Below are positions 33,501 to 45,494 of a DNA stretch of 64,000 nucleotides, piece by piece. This DNA is from Paralvinella palmiformis (taxonomy: Eukaryota > Annelida > Polychaeta > Terebellida > Alvinellidae). The notes beneath the pieces were generated by a model, which saw only the letters and a program-made list of their open reading frames with translations, was not told the origin of the DNA and did no database searches. Positions within the stretch are counted from its first letter, which is position 1; the number at the start of each line of letters is the position of its first letter. Location: assembly GCA_025642065.1 (NCBI GenBank), contig JAODUP010000445.1, positions 124,001 to 188,000 of the forward strand. Direction: 5' to 3'. The position numbers and the translations under genes were made by a program.

Positions 33501-35070
33501 GGCATAAATTGCAGACACACTCTCCCCCATAAAATACCAAATAAGTTTCTGTATATATTATTAAAGGCCATTACAACATGCTTATATGTATACTGTTTAT
33601 ACGTTGACCACAAATGACAGCCATGGGCATTGCAAAGGAATGATCTAAATCATTTTTCTTTAATAGTGGAGGAACATGTTTTGAACGGACTCGAACGCTT
33701 ATTCCCTCTTGAATAAAGTGATTTAGCATATCTCGTCACATCAGCATCATCCTGATGTTTGTCACGTATAATTAAACCTAAATATTTGTTACTTGTCACG
33801 AAAGTCAGAGGTACATCATTTAGGCAGAGAGTAGGTACAAATAAACCATTCAGTCAATTTGGTTTGAAACATATACACTTTGTCTTTTTCTTATTAAAAA
33901 TAATAAAATTTGAAACAGCAAAGTCAGCACATATATCAAGCAGTTCCTGGAGAGCGGTAGGTGAGGGAGCTATGGTACAGGTATCATCGGCGTACATTAA
34001 ATGATTTATGATCATGCCATTCATATTACAACCAATATAACTCATCCATGTATATATTAAAACACAGGTGACATAATTCCACCTTGTCTTACACCATTAG
34101 ACACAGTAAATAATTGAGAGACTTGGTTACCCCAACGTACAAACAAATTTGTTGACAATGCCAGAATATGAGAAGACGAATCAAAGTAACATCAATATTA
34201 TGTTCAATAAGTTTCTTAAAAAGACACGCAATGATTAATATGATCAATTGATTTTGAAGCATCAAGATAACAAATACATATTGGACTAGAGCGTTGATTA
34301 TAAAATTATGTTATCTGCTTGAGAGTGTACACACACATATACGTCTATACCATGTTTATTTTTAAATCCAAACTGATTACTAGAAGTTTCCAACTGAAAC
34401 TGTATTCTATCCAACAATAAGAGTTCCAAGATCTTGGAAACAACACTAGTAATAGTAATAGGCCTGTAATTGTCTTTGTCTGTAAGAAGACCCTTTTATT
34501 CTTTATAATAGGAACAATAATAGTCTCCATAAGCTTACAAGGTAAATAGTTGTGTAGAAACATGACATTAAATAATATTGATAACAAACCAGTAACCTTA
34601 GAATACGCATACTTGAAGTGTTCACCTTGAATCGAATCAGTACCTGCACTTTTACTGATTTTAAGTTTATTAATTGCATGCTACACATCTAATGCAGAGA
34701 ACCGAGAGAATACTGATTGGGAGTGTACAATATAATTCATGATAGATTTAACATAGGGTTGATTAGAAGTATTCCCATTTGAGTTCAACAACTTGTAATA
34801 ATGGTCATACCACACCTTAGTTATATTATTTTCACCTGTAACATCATTTATTGTTGATGTCAGAACATTACTACCAGTACGGTTCACCTTGCTAACTTCC
34901 TTCCAGAAACATACATTATCATCTAACAGAAGCTTATTTGCTAAATCATCAGTTCGAGCTCGATCTTCATTCTATGAATATGGAACAGGCATAAAACACG
35001 ACAGTATGAACTCCTATTTCCAGCTTGGTACCTTGGTTTTACTGAGTGGTGATTTAAACTTCGATCTCCT
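33500..35070 (-). pseudogene. decayed non-LTR retrotransposon, reverse transcriptase part
   Basis: Minus-strand fragments in order: DDNVCFWKEVSKV and VNRTGSNVLTSTINDVTGEN (about 34900-34840), SILFNVMFLHNYLPCKLMET near 34570, then MNGMIINHLMYADDTCTIAP at about 34015-33955, which holds the YADD catalytic motif. The domain order and motif identify a LINE reverse transcriptase. Several stops and frameshifts break it. The clade is uncertain; the sequence differs from the CR1-like element just to its right. Confidence 0.82.
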
Positions 35071-35099
35071 CTAATGGCTCTATCATTATATAAAATATA

Positions 35100-35430
35100 T
35101 ATGACCGGTATTATTTACACGGCAGCCGGGTCCCGAACGATAGAAAACTGTCTTATTCATCCAGCAGCCGAGTCCCGAAGGAAAGTATCGGCGACTGTTT
35201 ACCCGGCAGCCGGGTATACAGCGCTAATATTTATTCTTGTTCAGCCGTCATTGCCAGGTGCGCAACAACATAAATCTTCTTCACCCGGTGGCCAGCAAGC
35301 CCAGCCGGGTTATCGCAAAATTAATGGCCGAGTTGGTATGGGTGCACTAGTTTTATTAGGCTACCAGAATACCATAGTACGGAATAAAAGGCTAATGCCT
35401 GTCGGGTATTCCGGTCTTGACTAATTTTAT
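35100..35430. repeat. GC-rich block with ~42-bp degenerate tandem repeats
   Basis: CGGCAGCCGGGTCCCGAA near 35121, CAGCAGCCGAGTCCCGAA near 35162 and CCGGCAGCCGGGT near 35204 recur at about 42-base spacing, followed by further CCGG-containing sequence to about 35415. It is much richer in GC than its surroundings. It may be the 3' region of the neighbouring CR1-like LINE, which ends here on the minus strand, or an independent element. An open frame across it is not a believable protein. Confidence 0.5.
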
Positions 35431-35439
35431 AGTTTCTTG

Positions 35440-38400
35440 TTATATAGTCTATGGCGTCGTGTACATGTCGTCTTTCCAGTGCTCGTCCAGTCTAGTCTTA
35501 AAAGAATTTAGGGTAGGGACTGTGACAACATGATCTGATGATGAGTTCCAGTCCTGAACCACTCACTGGCTGAATGAGTTTTTCCTTATTTCGACCCACG
35601 AATAACCTCTGTCTATGACCTCTGATTCGTTCATTGAGTGCTCTGTTGAAAAATGCTCTTGGGTTAAGTCTGTCTATCCCATTCATGATCTTGTACACCT
35701 GTATCATGTCCCCTCGCCTCAGGGCAATTAGCCGCTGTTCATAGGACAGATGCTTCAGGTGTGGGACTAACTTCGTTGCTCGACGCTTTTCCACTACCAA
35801 TTTATCCATCTGATAGTGTCCATGCCAATTAATCTTTCCATATTCCAGGTGGGGTCTGACAAATGCTTTGTACAGCCTTGGCAGAGTGTCTTCATCTAGA
35901 CATGAGAATGTCTTCTTGATGAGCCACAGCATCCTACTGGCCACTTAACAACAAATGATATGTGCTGATGGAAGTTCAGCTCCTCATCAACATAGGCACG
36001 GAGGTCCTTTTCTACTTTAGTGGACTGCAACTCAATATCTCCCATTTTTTAGACTAGACATCTATTATTCCTCCCGAGGTGGAGGACTTTGCACTTGTCG
36101 GCATTAAACTGCAGTTACCACTTCTCAGACCACTCAACAAGTCGCTGGAGATCCGCTTGCAGTTTGACGCAGTCATTCTCTGAGGAGGATTTCCTATAGA
36201 CCTTTATGTCATCAGCAAATATATATACTGTGTTGCATATCATATCGGGTAGGCCATCGATGAAGATGACAAACAGTATGGGTCTGAGAACGCTCCCTTA
36301 AGGAATACCACTGAGCACCTCAAGCCATGCTGACAGACAACTGTTCACTACTACACATTGTTTACGGTCAGTCAGGAAAGCTTGCTTGTATCCAGTCCAG
36401 GATTTTGCCGTTAAATCCATATGCTGCTATCTTACCATGGAGTCTCTGGTGCGGTACAGAATCGTATGCCTTGCGCAAATCGAAGTACACTGCGTCGATT
36501 GGGTCACCAGAGTCAAACATTTCAATCCACAATTCTAAGACTTTCCTATGGACAAAGCCATGTTGGGCATCACAGAATAATTGATTTTCTATCATATGAT
36601 GTACAAGGTGGTCACGTATGATTGACTCCGTGACTTTTCCTATTATGGAGGTCAGACTTACTGGTCTGTAATTACCAGCACTTGATCTACTACCTTTCTT
36701 ATATATTGATGTGATGTTTCCAATTTTTCAAGTGGTGGGAAGTGGCCCCTCACTGAGTGATTTATGGAAGATAACACTTGGGGTGGTGAAATAACTTCAG
36801 GACTCTTGGGTGAATTTTGTCGGGACCAGGTGCTTTATTGGGGGTTCAGCTTGGACATTTTTTTTTCTGTACCAATTCTGCTGTTATGTTTACATCAGAG
36901 AGAGTGGGGGGCCACGGTACTTAGTTTCTAGTGATGGCATATCTTCCATATTCTCACGAGTGAATACACTTGCAAAATAGGTGTTCAGGATATCAGCCGT
37001 TACCAGATCACATTGAGTTTCTGTACCGTCATTACCCTTGATGTTACCAATCCTGGGTTTGTTCTTCAATTTGGAGTTACAGTATCTCCAAAAAGCTTTG
37101 GCGTCAGACTTCACGTTTTGGGACAGATCTTTCTCAAATTCTTTACATAGTTGACGTGTGAGTTTGGACAGCTGATTCTTCACTTGGTACGCTCTGATGT
37201 GGTCAGCATCACTCTTTGTTAATTTATATTGTTTACAGGCTTTGCGCTTCTTCATGTGCATAGCTAAGGGCTTCCCGGTTCATCCATAGTTTCTTCCTTC
37301 TGTCGTTTGATGGTTTGGACGTTAGTATAAACTGATGGATGGCGTCTTCAAATATGTTCATAAAATTACCGAGATTCCTCTACATTCATTCGGTCTAGTT
37401 CCGCCCAGTTCTGTGCAACTAGGTGGATGGTCATCTGCCTTTGTGGTAACGTAGTCTGGGTTTCTTGTCCATTTCAGTTTGTGTGTACACATGGATATCC
37501 ACTTGTAGGCACAAATGGTTATTGATATCCAGTCCAGGTAAGTGCTCTATGCCCGGTACCATCTGATCGTCACTTATCAGGAAGAGGTCCAGCAAGTTTC
37601 TTTCTGATCATGCCTGACCCGTGTTGGTTCGAATACCTGTTGAAAAGGGTATACATCTCTGCATATGTCGAGAAACCTCTGGCTGTGGTGATCTACTTGC
37701 TTGGAAGTGGTCCATGTGGACCAGTCAATCTCTGGGTAATTGAAGTTCCCTCCAATTAAAATATGCAAGTAGCCAGAGTTATTTTGGGTCATCTGGAGAA
37801 GATCACATAGTTTTGAATTATTTGGCAGTGAGCTTGAGGGACTTCTATAAATGCATCCCAGTAACAGCTGATCATTCCCCCTCGGTGTCACTTTCAGCCA
37901 TACACCTTCACTGTAATTTGTATCAAATTTCCCTCCCTGACCAATGGATCAATGGTCTTGGAGATGTAGATGACTACCCCTCCGTGTTCTTCTCCTTCTA
38001 GGTTGGTATAGACTTGATATCCTTCCATGCTGAAACTGCTTACACACATTGGGTCCACCGAGTATTTTGGTGTAATCTCTGTAACCATAATGATGTCCAA
38101 ATAGTATTCTTCTATGAGTAGCTGCAGTTCCTTCGTTTTGTTTGTCAGTGTATCAACATTTGTGTATAACATCATCAATGAGTCTCTAGTCAGCTTACCT
38201 GGATTAACATCGGTTTCATTATCTGGTGTGAGCTGATGTCAATATGATAGTTGTGGGTCGGTAGAAACACCAACTGTTTTCCCACCAGTTGCACTACTAG
38301 TGACATCTTCTGTACTGATTTTGTTAGCAGTCACTGTGTAATCAGGTACAGGCACACCATCTGTGGCATTTCCATTATCACAAAGTGGTTGTTCAGTTGT

Positions 38401-38815
38401 TACTGGCCGGTCCGTTACTGTCCGCTTGACTGTTGGTTTCTATAATTTGGTGATCTGATCACTAAATCAACTTCTTCCTCTCGTCTCCTTTTCAGCTCAG
38501 CCCGCAGTATTTGTCCTCTCTCTCTCTCTCTCTCTCTCGTGTGTGTGTGTGTGTGTGTGTGCGCGCGAGTCAGGTCTGGGGATATGAAGACGTTCACCCA
38601 TCGCTCTGTGTTGCGCAGTAACTTTGCCTGTTTCAGGATATTTCAGTTGGGTTGTGGTGAAGGTGATCAAAATTAATCTGGGTTTGGCTTCCCTGTTTTG
38701 ACCTCTACCTCCCAGGCGAATCTGTTTCTCATCAATGTCATAGAATTTCAACCCCTCCTTGATCAGATCAAGTACTTTATAATGATCATCCTGAGTTCGC
38801 TTTACTTCCATAATT
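35440..38815 (-). pseudogene. near-complete decayed CR1-like LINE (ORF1 end, endonuclease, reverse transcriptase)
   Basis: Minus-strand order: an ORF1-type segment at 38415-38811 (EAKPRLILITF, GQILRAELKRRREEEVDLVI); an AP-type endonuclease start at 37894-38178 (YTNVDTLTNKTKELQLLIEE); endonuclease middle at 37577-37891 (LLLGCIYRSPSSSLPNNSKL, GGNFNYPEIDWSTW); the connecting region at 36890-37261 (KSDAKAFWRYCNSKLKNKPR); RT at 36368-36595 (DAVYFDLRKAYDSVPHQRLH), IFADDIKVYRKS near 36215; and the C-terminus at 35498-35944 (FVRPHLEYGKINWHGHYQMD). The frame is broken by several shifts and stops. About 3.4 kb, the longest LINE copy in the window. Confidence 0.88.
38515..38568. repeat. compound microsatellite inside LINE ORF1
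   Basis: (TC)n followed by (TG)n, read on the coding minus strand as AHTHTHT then RERERER. Conserved LINE sequence resumes on both sides (ISPDLTR before, GQILRAELKRRREEE after). Confidence 0.85.
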
Positions 38816-38819
38816 TGAA

Positions 38820-39360
38820 TTCACGGTTCGAGATTTCCTGTACCTGTGCCTTATTATACCCAACTAAAACAGACACTGCATGTATGTGTGTGTGTCTGTG
38901 TGTGTGTCTGTCTGTGTCTCGTGTGTACATCAATTGCTTCCACAGATATACTTCCACCTTCAGTTCAATGAACAAAGCCCTTGTTGAAGCTTAGCAAAAG
39001 CTGATTGTCAAAGTTAGTGTCGTCAATTAATGCGATTAAAAATTTAATTGCGATAAATCTTAGAAAACAAAAGGAGCTTCCAAAAATAGGTTGGCAAAAT
39101 TATGATACGAGTCTTGAATATCAGTGAGCATCAGCTGGAACGTACGCGTGTACCGGTATATACCAAATGTTAGCATTCTTACAATACAATATCACACCAT
39201 ATTAAAATATATTTGTTTATCATAAATCCGTCGATAATTAATACAAAATTAAGTTTGTGCACTGACAACTTGTAATGATAATTTGCAGCAACTGTATAAA
39301 CTAGCCGTTTCTTAAATCATGGGGTATATATGTTATGACTAAAATAAGTACCGAAAATAT
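38820..39360. other. gene-free stretch
   Basis: A TG/TC-rich run at 38880-38925, then unassigned AT-rich sequence. Confidence 0.4.
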
Positions 39361-39369
39361 CGCTAAGAG

Positions 39370-39530
39370 GGCAATGAAGTAAAACGTAGCGTTACCCCAA
39401 ATAAAACTACTTCGTTACAAGTAAAAGTATAGTTATAGTCGAAATGTTACTTCGATCGTTACTTTCAGTTTCAAAATACTTAAGTAGAGTAACGAAGTAA
39501 TTTTAATTCGTTATATGACACCGCTATAGC
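39370..39530. mobile_element. possible hAT-type MITE remnant
   Basis: Repeated GTTACTTCG and CGAAGTAACG-type motifs (AAAACTACTTCGTTAC, ATGTTACTTCGATCGTTAC, GAGTAACGAAGTAATTTTAA) run up to TATGACACCGCTA at 39525. Such TTAC/GTAA-rich subterminal repeats are common at hAT ends. Ends and target-site duplication could not be fixed. Confidence 0.4.
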
Positions 39531-39539
39531 TACGTGTAT

Positions 39540-41290
39540 GTGCGTGCGTGCGCGTGATTGTTTTCGTATTTCCTTTTGGCTTACAGTTATATTTAGATCA
39601 AATCCGGGAATTTCATACATGTGATAGGTTGTTCGCTTTACTGCAATATGTTTGGTGGGTTAAAATCCACCAGAAGAAGTCATTGATTCATTCGATCATA
39701 AATGTCAATTTTTTTTAATTTCAGAAGAAAGGGCAAAGCATAAAAGGCGTATATCTAGAACAAACGTGTACATGTGCTCGCAGTACAAATTTAACTAGCT
39801 CATCGGCCAGACAAAATTGTTTTTCGTAATTATGTGAGAAACCTCCGATTGTGTTGTACTTCACGGAAAGGATATGGTTTCGAAAATATCCATTTTTGTG
39901 GAGAAACAGTTAACTGCACATTAATATTTAGGAATGGCAAACATATGGTATTAATTACTAAGATTAAAGAGATTTGTTAACGATATGAAAGATTATTTAT
40001 AATGAAGATCATATGTACACGTATTTAATTGATCTGGAAATGTATTTAGAATTGTTTGTGTGAATCAGTTCCACATCAGTGATGTGTTATTGTCAATAAC
40101 AAATGTTGGGATTTTCCACTTTGAGATTCACTTCTACGAACTGTTATTTTGTTTTTGTGCTTTTTCGAGAATAAAAGGAATGCGTTTTCGTATGTAACCA
40201 CGTGCCTTAAATATCATGTACCCAAGTTTGTGCTGCAGAAGATTACTATTTGTAAGTATATCTAGACCTAGACTGGACTGGTACAGTTATTTGTTGTACT
40301 AGACGTAGTTAGTAACGTACGTAGATCTAGTTCACTCTGTGATATTTGAGTAGATCTGTTTCTGGTTAATAACACCATGCGGGTGTCGCTCATATAATTT
40401 CATAATCACTGTCGTATGTAAACTCTAATAGATAATGATAATCATAAAGTGTACGCTGTTTATCAGGTATATTAGATATAATACTGAATCTGACTGTGTC
40501 AATGTCACTTATGATTTAGATTATCTAGATCTAGTAGTAGATACTAAAGATAGGTGACGGCATCCATGTTATTTTTAGACATTTACTCTGTAAGACATGA
40601 TGATGTCGATGATCATGATTAAATAAACATTAATGAATAATAATCATCTAATGACGCTAATATATTAACATGATGATGTGTATAGTTTATTTTTATTCAA
40701 AACAATACATTGATACAGTATCACAACACATAAACAAGTACCACTTAATTACCTCTCCTATAAAGTATAATAGCACGTAGTATTAATAGAGCCTCCTCCC
40801 CCCTCCTGGCCATATGGCATTATGATTTGAAGCCCTCAAATGAATTAAGTTCAATTAACCAGATTCAGATAGTTTTTAGGCAAATGAATTAAGTGTGTAA
40901 TTATAAATCAGACACTCAACATTACTGTGAATGTAGAAATTATATTCTAACAGAGACCCATATTCAAATATTTTTATACTGCTGAGCACAGTTTAGTATT
41001 TAGCTATCATTTCAATTTTCACAACTTAATTTACTGAACACACTCAGAGTTGGTATAATTTATCACTGTCTTCATTCGTTATATACAGCAGACATAACAT
41101 ATATATGGCTTCATTTAGATTTTATAATTTTTTCTTTACTTCAGAAATAAATGCTTTTTCATGAAACAGCCAGAATATAATAATAGGGTTTTGATCCATG
41201 CCTCTTTTACAACAATATTCAAAGGTTTTGAAAGGTTTTATTGATCTGATGAGAAGTGATAGAAATATTTTTGTTTTCAGATTCCATATT
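39540..41290. other. gene-free intergenic stretch
   Basis: AT-rich; no coding region, promoter or known repeat recognised. Confidence 0.4.
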
Positions 41291-41299
41291 GAAAATGAG

Positions 41300-41316
41300 A
41301 TAAAATACACCTGTCC

Positions 41317-41356
<40 letters not shown>

Positions 41357-41373
41357 GGACAGGTGTATTTTAT
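41300..41373. repeat. perfect 74-bp palindrome with AT core
   Basis: Every base pairs across the centre at 41336/41337. The unique arms read ATAAAATACACCTGTCCACA and its complement, and the middle 30 bases are alternating AT. It could extrude as a cruciform. Confidence 0.95.
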
Positions 41374-41379
41374 TCTATT

Positions 41380-42265
41380 TATTTTTCTAAAGGAATTGTT
41401 GTATATGTGTGATAAATTTCAATGTAGTGTTGAATTTGGAAGAAACAATGATCGTTATTATGTCTTCTGTTTGAACCATCCTAAATTTATATCCTGTCTT
41501 GTATTAAGTAAAATATTTATTACAATCATTAATGTTATTGTTAGCATGATCCATGACAACAGTCTGCTTTAAAACAAACAGACAGTGTCCAGAAATTGTC
41601 TTTTGTGTCTGTTTTCTGTATGTAATGCTGACTTAGGCATAAACATAATAATAATTACTCCAATAGAATAGCACCAGTGATCTGATATATGCTCACATTA
41701 CAGATTTGTGCAGTTTTAGGCAAACCTTAAAGTTTAAGACAATGTTAGAAAGTGATTTCCTTTTTTCATCAAGTCTGCTGATGTACTATTTGGTATGCAT
41801 AATTTTATTTGGAAAAGAAGTAAGATTTACCTACAGTAATTTTTGCCATCATGTTTACACGTGATGACAACCTCTTAATAAAAATTATGAGCTATACTAT
41901 TAAAATTGTAATGAGAGGGGAGCACTATTGATATTAATTCTGGAAAACAGAAGCTACGGTTGTTGTTATCATTTAGCATGCAGTTATTTTAAAATTAGTT
42001 GTGGATCCCTGCATTTTACAGTACTAACACTTATCAATTAACATATTGTTCACAAGTTCTGAAAATGGACAATTTTTGGAATTTATGGTGATAGTTTTTC
42101 ATTCTGTTTAAATAAATTAGGTTTGTTGTCTACTTCTTAAAATAATTTTGTGAGTAATAGTACAAATTAGACTTTTCATCTAAGTAATAGAAGTAAACTT
42201 CACACCATTCATGTACCAGTAAAGTGCCAGTGAATGTGGTCACCCTTGGTATCAATTACTAGCTA
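41380..42265. other. gene-free intergenic stretch
   Basis: AT-rich, no recognised feature. Confidence 0.4.
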
Positions 42266-42275
42266 CACTTTGTGA

Positions 42276-43274
42276 CAGGCATGGGACAATTACAGGACCA
42301 AGGTAATCGATTACAATTATGAATACTTGGGAATACAATGATTACAATTACATTAACACTTAATGTAATTGGTTATTATTGTGATTACATTATAATCGTG
42401 ATTACAATGTATATTACACAAAAATGAATGAATGTGATCACATTATTTACTCAGTTACATCCATAGTACAGATATAACTTCTAAATAAAAACAGTGAACA
42501 TTCCTAGAAGTATATTTGTTGATACGCACACAAAGTTAAGTAATGAGTATCAATGCATGAAATTGAAGAATGATTATAGATACATGAAGCTGGATGGTAA
42601 GAATATTATGATTATAAAAACATGAATTTGAAAGATAAGTGTGGTGTAAACAGTTAAACATATGACAGTGAATGATATAGACACATGATATTGAATGATA
42701 TAGACACATGATATTGAATGATATAGACACATGATATTGAATGATATAGACACATGATATTGAATTATATAGACACATGATATTGAATGATATAGACACA
42801 TGATATTGAATTATATAGACACATGATATTGAATGATATAGACACATGATATTGAATGATATAGACACATGATATTGAATGATATAGACACATGATATTG
42901 AATGATGACAGTATAAATACATAATAATGATTTGAATGATATGGGAAACGTCACAAAGTGTACTAATCAAAGTGGGAATTGTTTATTTTGTGGACATGAA
43001 TTGTTCAATGACACAATATTCTAGATGGCAGTCAGATCAAGGCAGAATATTTTAGAAACTTGCCACAGTTTGGGATGGGAATGAAACCACATTGAACCTC
43101 AGGTATGACATAGCATGGAAAATAATCAAACAATGTGTAATCATGAAAATAATGATTGATTATGATTACATTTACAGTGTAATTGATTATGATTACCTTG
43201 CAACTGGAAATGGCAATTCTGATTTCTTGAGATCGTATAATCAATTACAGTTTATTACAATTACGCCATGGGTG
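42276..43274. mobile_element. 999-bp non-autonomous hAT-type transposon
   Basis: Flanked by an exact 8-bp duplication CTTTGTGA (42268-42275 and 43275-43282), the length made by hAT transposases. Terminal sequences CAGGCATGGGACAATTAC and, read inward from the right, CACCCATGGCGTAATTG are imperfect inverted repeats. Subterminal parts on both sides are rich in GTAATCGATTAC/GATTACAATTA motifs. The centre is a 23-bp minisatellite. No transposase frame is present. Confidence 0.85.
42670..42906. repeat. 23-bp minisatellite, about 10 copies
   Basis: Unit ATGATATAGACACATGATA+TTGA repeats head to tail with single-base variants (some units have ATTATATAG). Degenerate units extend on both sides (42565-42660, 42907-42945). 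Confidence 0.95.
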
Positions 43275-43595
43275 CTTTGTGATGTAAGTTTGCCACCACA
43301 CTGTCAACAATGGTAAAAACCAGAAGAGTTTCATGAAGATTTATTGCAAAGTTAGTGTGAAGGGAAAGGTATAAAGGATACATTGCTTGTACCTTACTAA
43401 ATTATGAAACTACCCTTAAATGCACTGAACACTTATTTTATAATTATTTATTGGCTATCTGAGTTCTGTTTTTTATCATGATGAGAAAAGCTGTAATAGA
43501 CCTCTTTTTGTACAAGTATGATGTGGTCATATAAAAAATAGTAAAAGTAAAGAAATAACATACCTCTTTGTTGATTTATATTGTGGGAACTGTCC

Positions 43596-43992
43596 ATTTT
43601 GTCAATTCCATCTTGTCAATTCCAATTCCACATTAAATTTTTCAGTTCGGTTCAATTCCAAATTTATCAATTCCAATTCCATTTTTTACCCTCTACTTTT
43701 TACCATGAGTAGGTATTCCAAATACCTACTTGGAATACCTACTCCGAGTACCTACTTGGATTACCTACTCTGCTTAATTTATATTCCAAGTAGGATTGTC
43801 ATGGAAGAAATAGTTCTAAATAAAAAAATTAAATGGTAAATTAATTTGTGGATTTAATTTTTTGTAGCAAACTTCAATTCCAATTCAAAATTTATCAGTT
43901 TCAATTCCATTTTATTAAAATAAGCAATTCCGGATTTGGAGTTGGAATTGCCCCTCAATTCTAATTCGGGAATTAAATTGACCCCACGTCTG
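43596..43992. mobile_element. non-autonomous hAT-type element (GGAATTG family), inverted copy
   Basis: CAATTCCA repeats fill the left part, the centre (43711-43790) has the same cluster of inverted GTAGGTATTCC motifs as the 13210 copy, and the right end is TTGACCCCACGTCTG at 43992, matching the hAT end at 6297 with one change. A shared ATTAAATGGTAAATTAATTT block near 43830 also matches 13320 in reverse. The left terminal repeat is degraded. Confidence 0.65.
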
Positions 43993-44340
43993 GGTACCAT
44001 TACTAAATACTATATATGTATGTCATGTTTGTAAAAGCTGTAGTTTGGATTCTGTCTTGTGTATGCAAAACAATTTCTATGTGATTCTAGTCATTTGCTG
44101 AATATGAATATCATTACATAATTAATCACTGTTTCATTCCTTAATACAGAATTATGTTATTTTGTACTTCTACCGTAATCTGTCAACCATGGATATTTTT
44201 TATATTTGAAGTAGATATTTTATCTAGGTATATATGTTTGTGGTTTTTCTTAGTAATTCTGTGTTGAGCAATTACTATTGCATTTCCAGTAAAGATGTTT
44301 GTGCCATGGTTGACATTTCTGAGCAATGTGCCAATAACAT

Positions 44341-44387
44341 GTAGTTAACTGTACATTAATATATTATATTAATATACAGTTAACTAC
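44341..44387. repeat. 47-bp near-perfect palindrome
   Basis: Arms GTAGTTAACTGTA and TACAGTTAACTAC surround an AT-rich, almost self-complementary middle. Only one base pair mismatches (44354 with 44374). Confidence 0.93.
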
Positions 44388-44907
44388 AACATTATACTGG
44401 TGGATGTACTGGTTATTTCACAAACACTGAAACAGTTTGTTTTAATTTACAAATGGAAGAAGCTTCTTATTATAGATTTGTATTATTTGTAATTTTTATT
44501 AACTGTACACTTTTAAAAAGTGGGTAATTTTTATTAGTGGCTTAGTGTCCCACTGTCCTAGTATATTAGTTGTTATTTGTAACAATCCAATGGTTTGTCA
44601 ATATTTTGTAAATTATGGCAGGTCATTTTCTATATTATTATAAATCAGGTAGAGTGAATACATGTTTTACAAATGATGGTGGAGTATAATGTGTGTATGT
44701 GTGCACTATTATGATAAAATGACAGTGTGTTTTTTGGATGCCTGCATGCATGCACTGTTATTGTAAATTGGCTGCTTTACATTACTAAATGTATACATAC
44801 ATCTATAATTACTAATGTCAAGATCAAGTACATGTAATTATAATGGACAGATTTAATTATTTAATAATAGTATCTGGAAAGTGTCGTTTTTAAAGTCGTT
44901 TTGTTAA

Positions 44908-45027
44908 GAAATAAAGTAGGAGGGGGGGGGCCTTCAAAAGGGTCATATATTGGTATGCCTCAAGGGCCTACAATGGCATAAAGGGGCGTCTCATTGGCAT
45001 TGGAAATGAAAGTAGCCAGGTCTCTAC
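44908..45027 (+). repeat. dispersed direct repeat, copy 1
   Basis: GAAATAAAGTAGGAGG, GGTATGCCTCAAGGGCCTAC and AATGGCATAAAGGGGCRTCT recur at 45915-46043 in the same orientation and order. Confidence 0.88.
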
Positions 45028-45289
45028 TTAAAAAATAGGCAGGTCAAATGTTGGAAATCCTGTCTTCTAACAAAACCACTGATCCAAATATCCCTATTAT
45101 TTGATTATTATTATAACAATTTATATTTAATAAGCACAGTTAATTTAAATATCTAAACTCACTTATGGAAAGATCTGCCTAACATTCAATTGTCCTGATG
45201 GTGTTCAGGGTTCACAGCATTTGGGAATAATAAATAATTAGATAATTCAAATGAAATCATAGGAAAAATGTGTTACCAGTTCTTTGGTT

Positions 45290-45292
<3 letters not shown>

Positions 45293-45335
<43 letters not shown>
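45293..45335. repeat. TA microsatellite
   Basis: Uninterrupted TA run of about 43 bases. Confidence 0.95.
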
Positions 45336-45339
<4 letters not shown>

Positions 45340-45494
45340 AAGTATAAGTATGTTTTATAGTCATTTTAAAATCATTATAATAGTGTGGTGTTACGGTTCT
45401 AATGATAATTGTCAAGCTTTTGTTGGTAAACAAAATCATGAAGATTAGTTATAAATATCAACAGATGATATCTTACTCTCCATTCCTTCCTGTC

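Noticed and set aside
35074..35424. 116-codon plus-strand frame
   Set aside because: It translates GC-rich tandem repeats and sits at the 3' side of a minus-strand LINE; no recognisable domain or splice context.
42536..42970. 144-codon minus-strand frame
   Set aside because: It is a translation of the 23-bp minisatellite; 23 is not a multiple of 3, so the repeating peptide pattern is just the array read in rotating frames.
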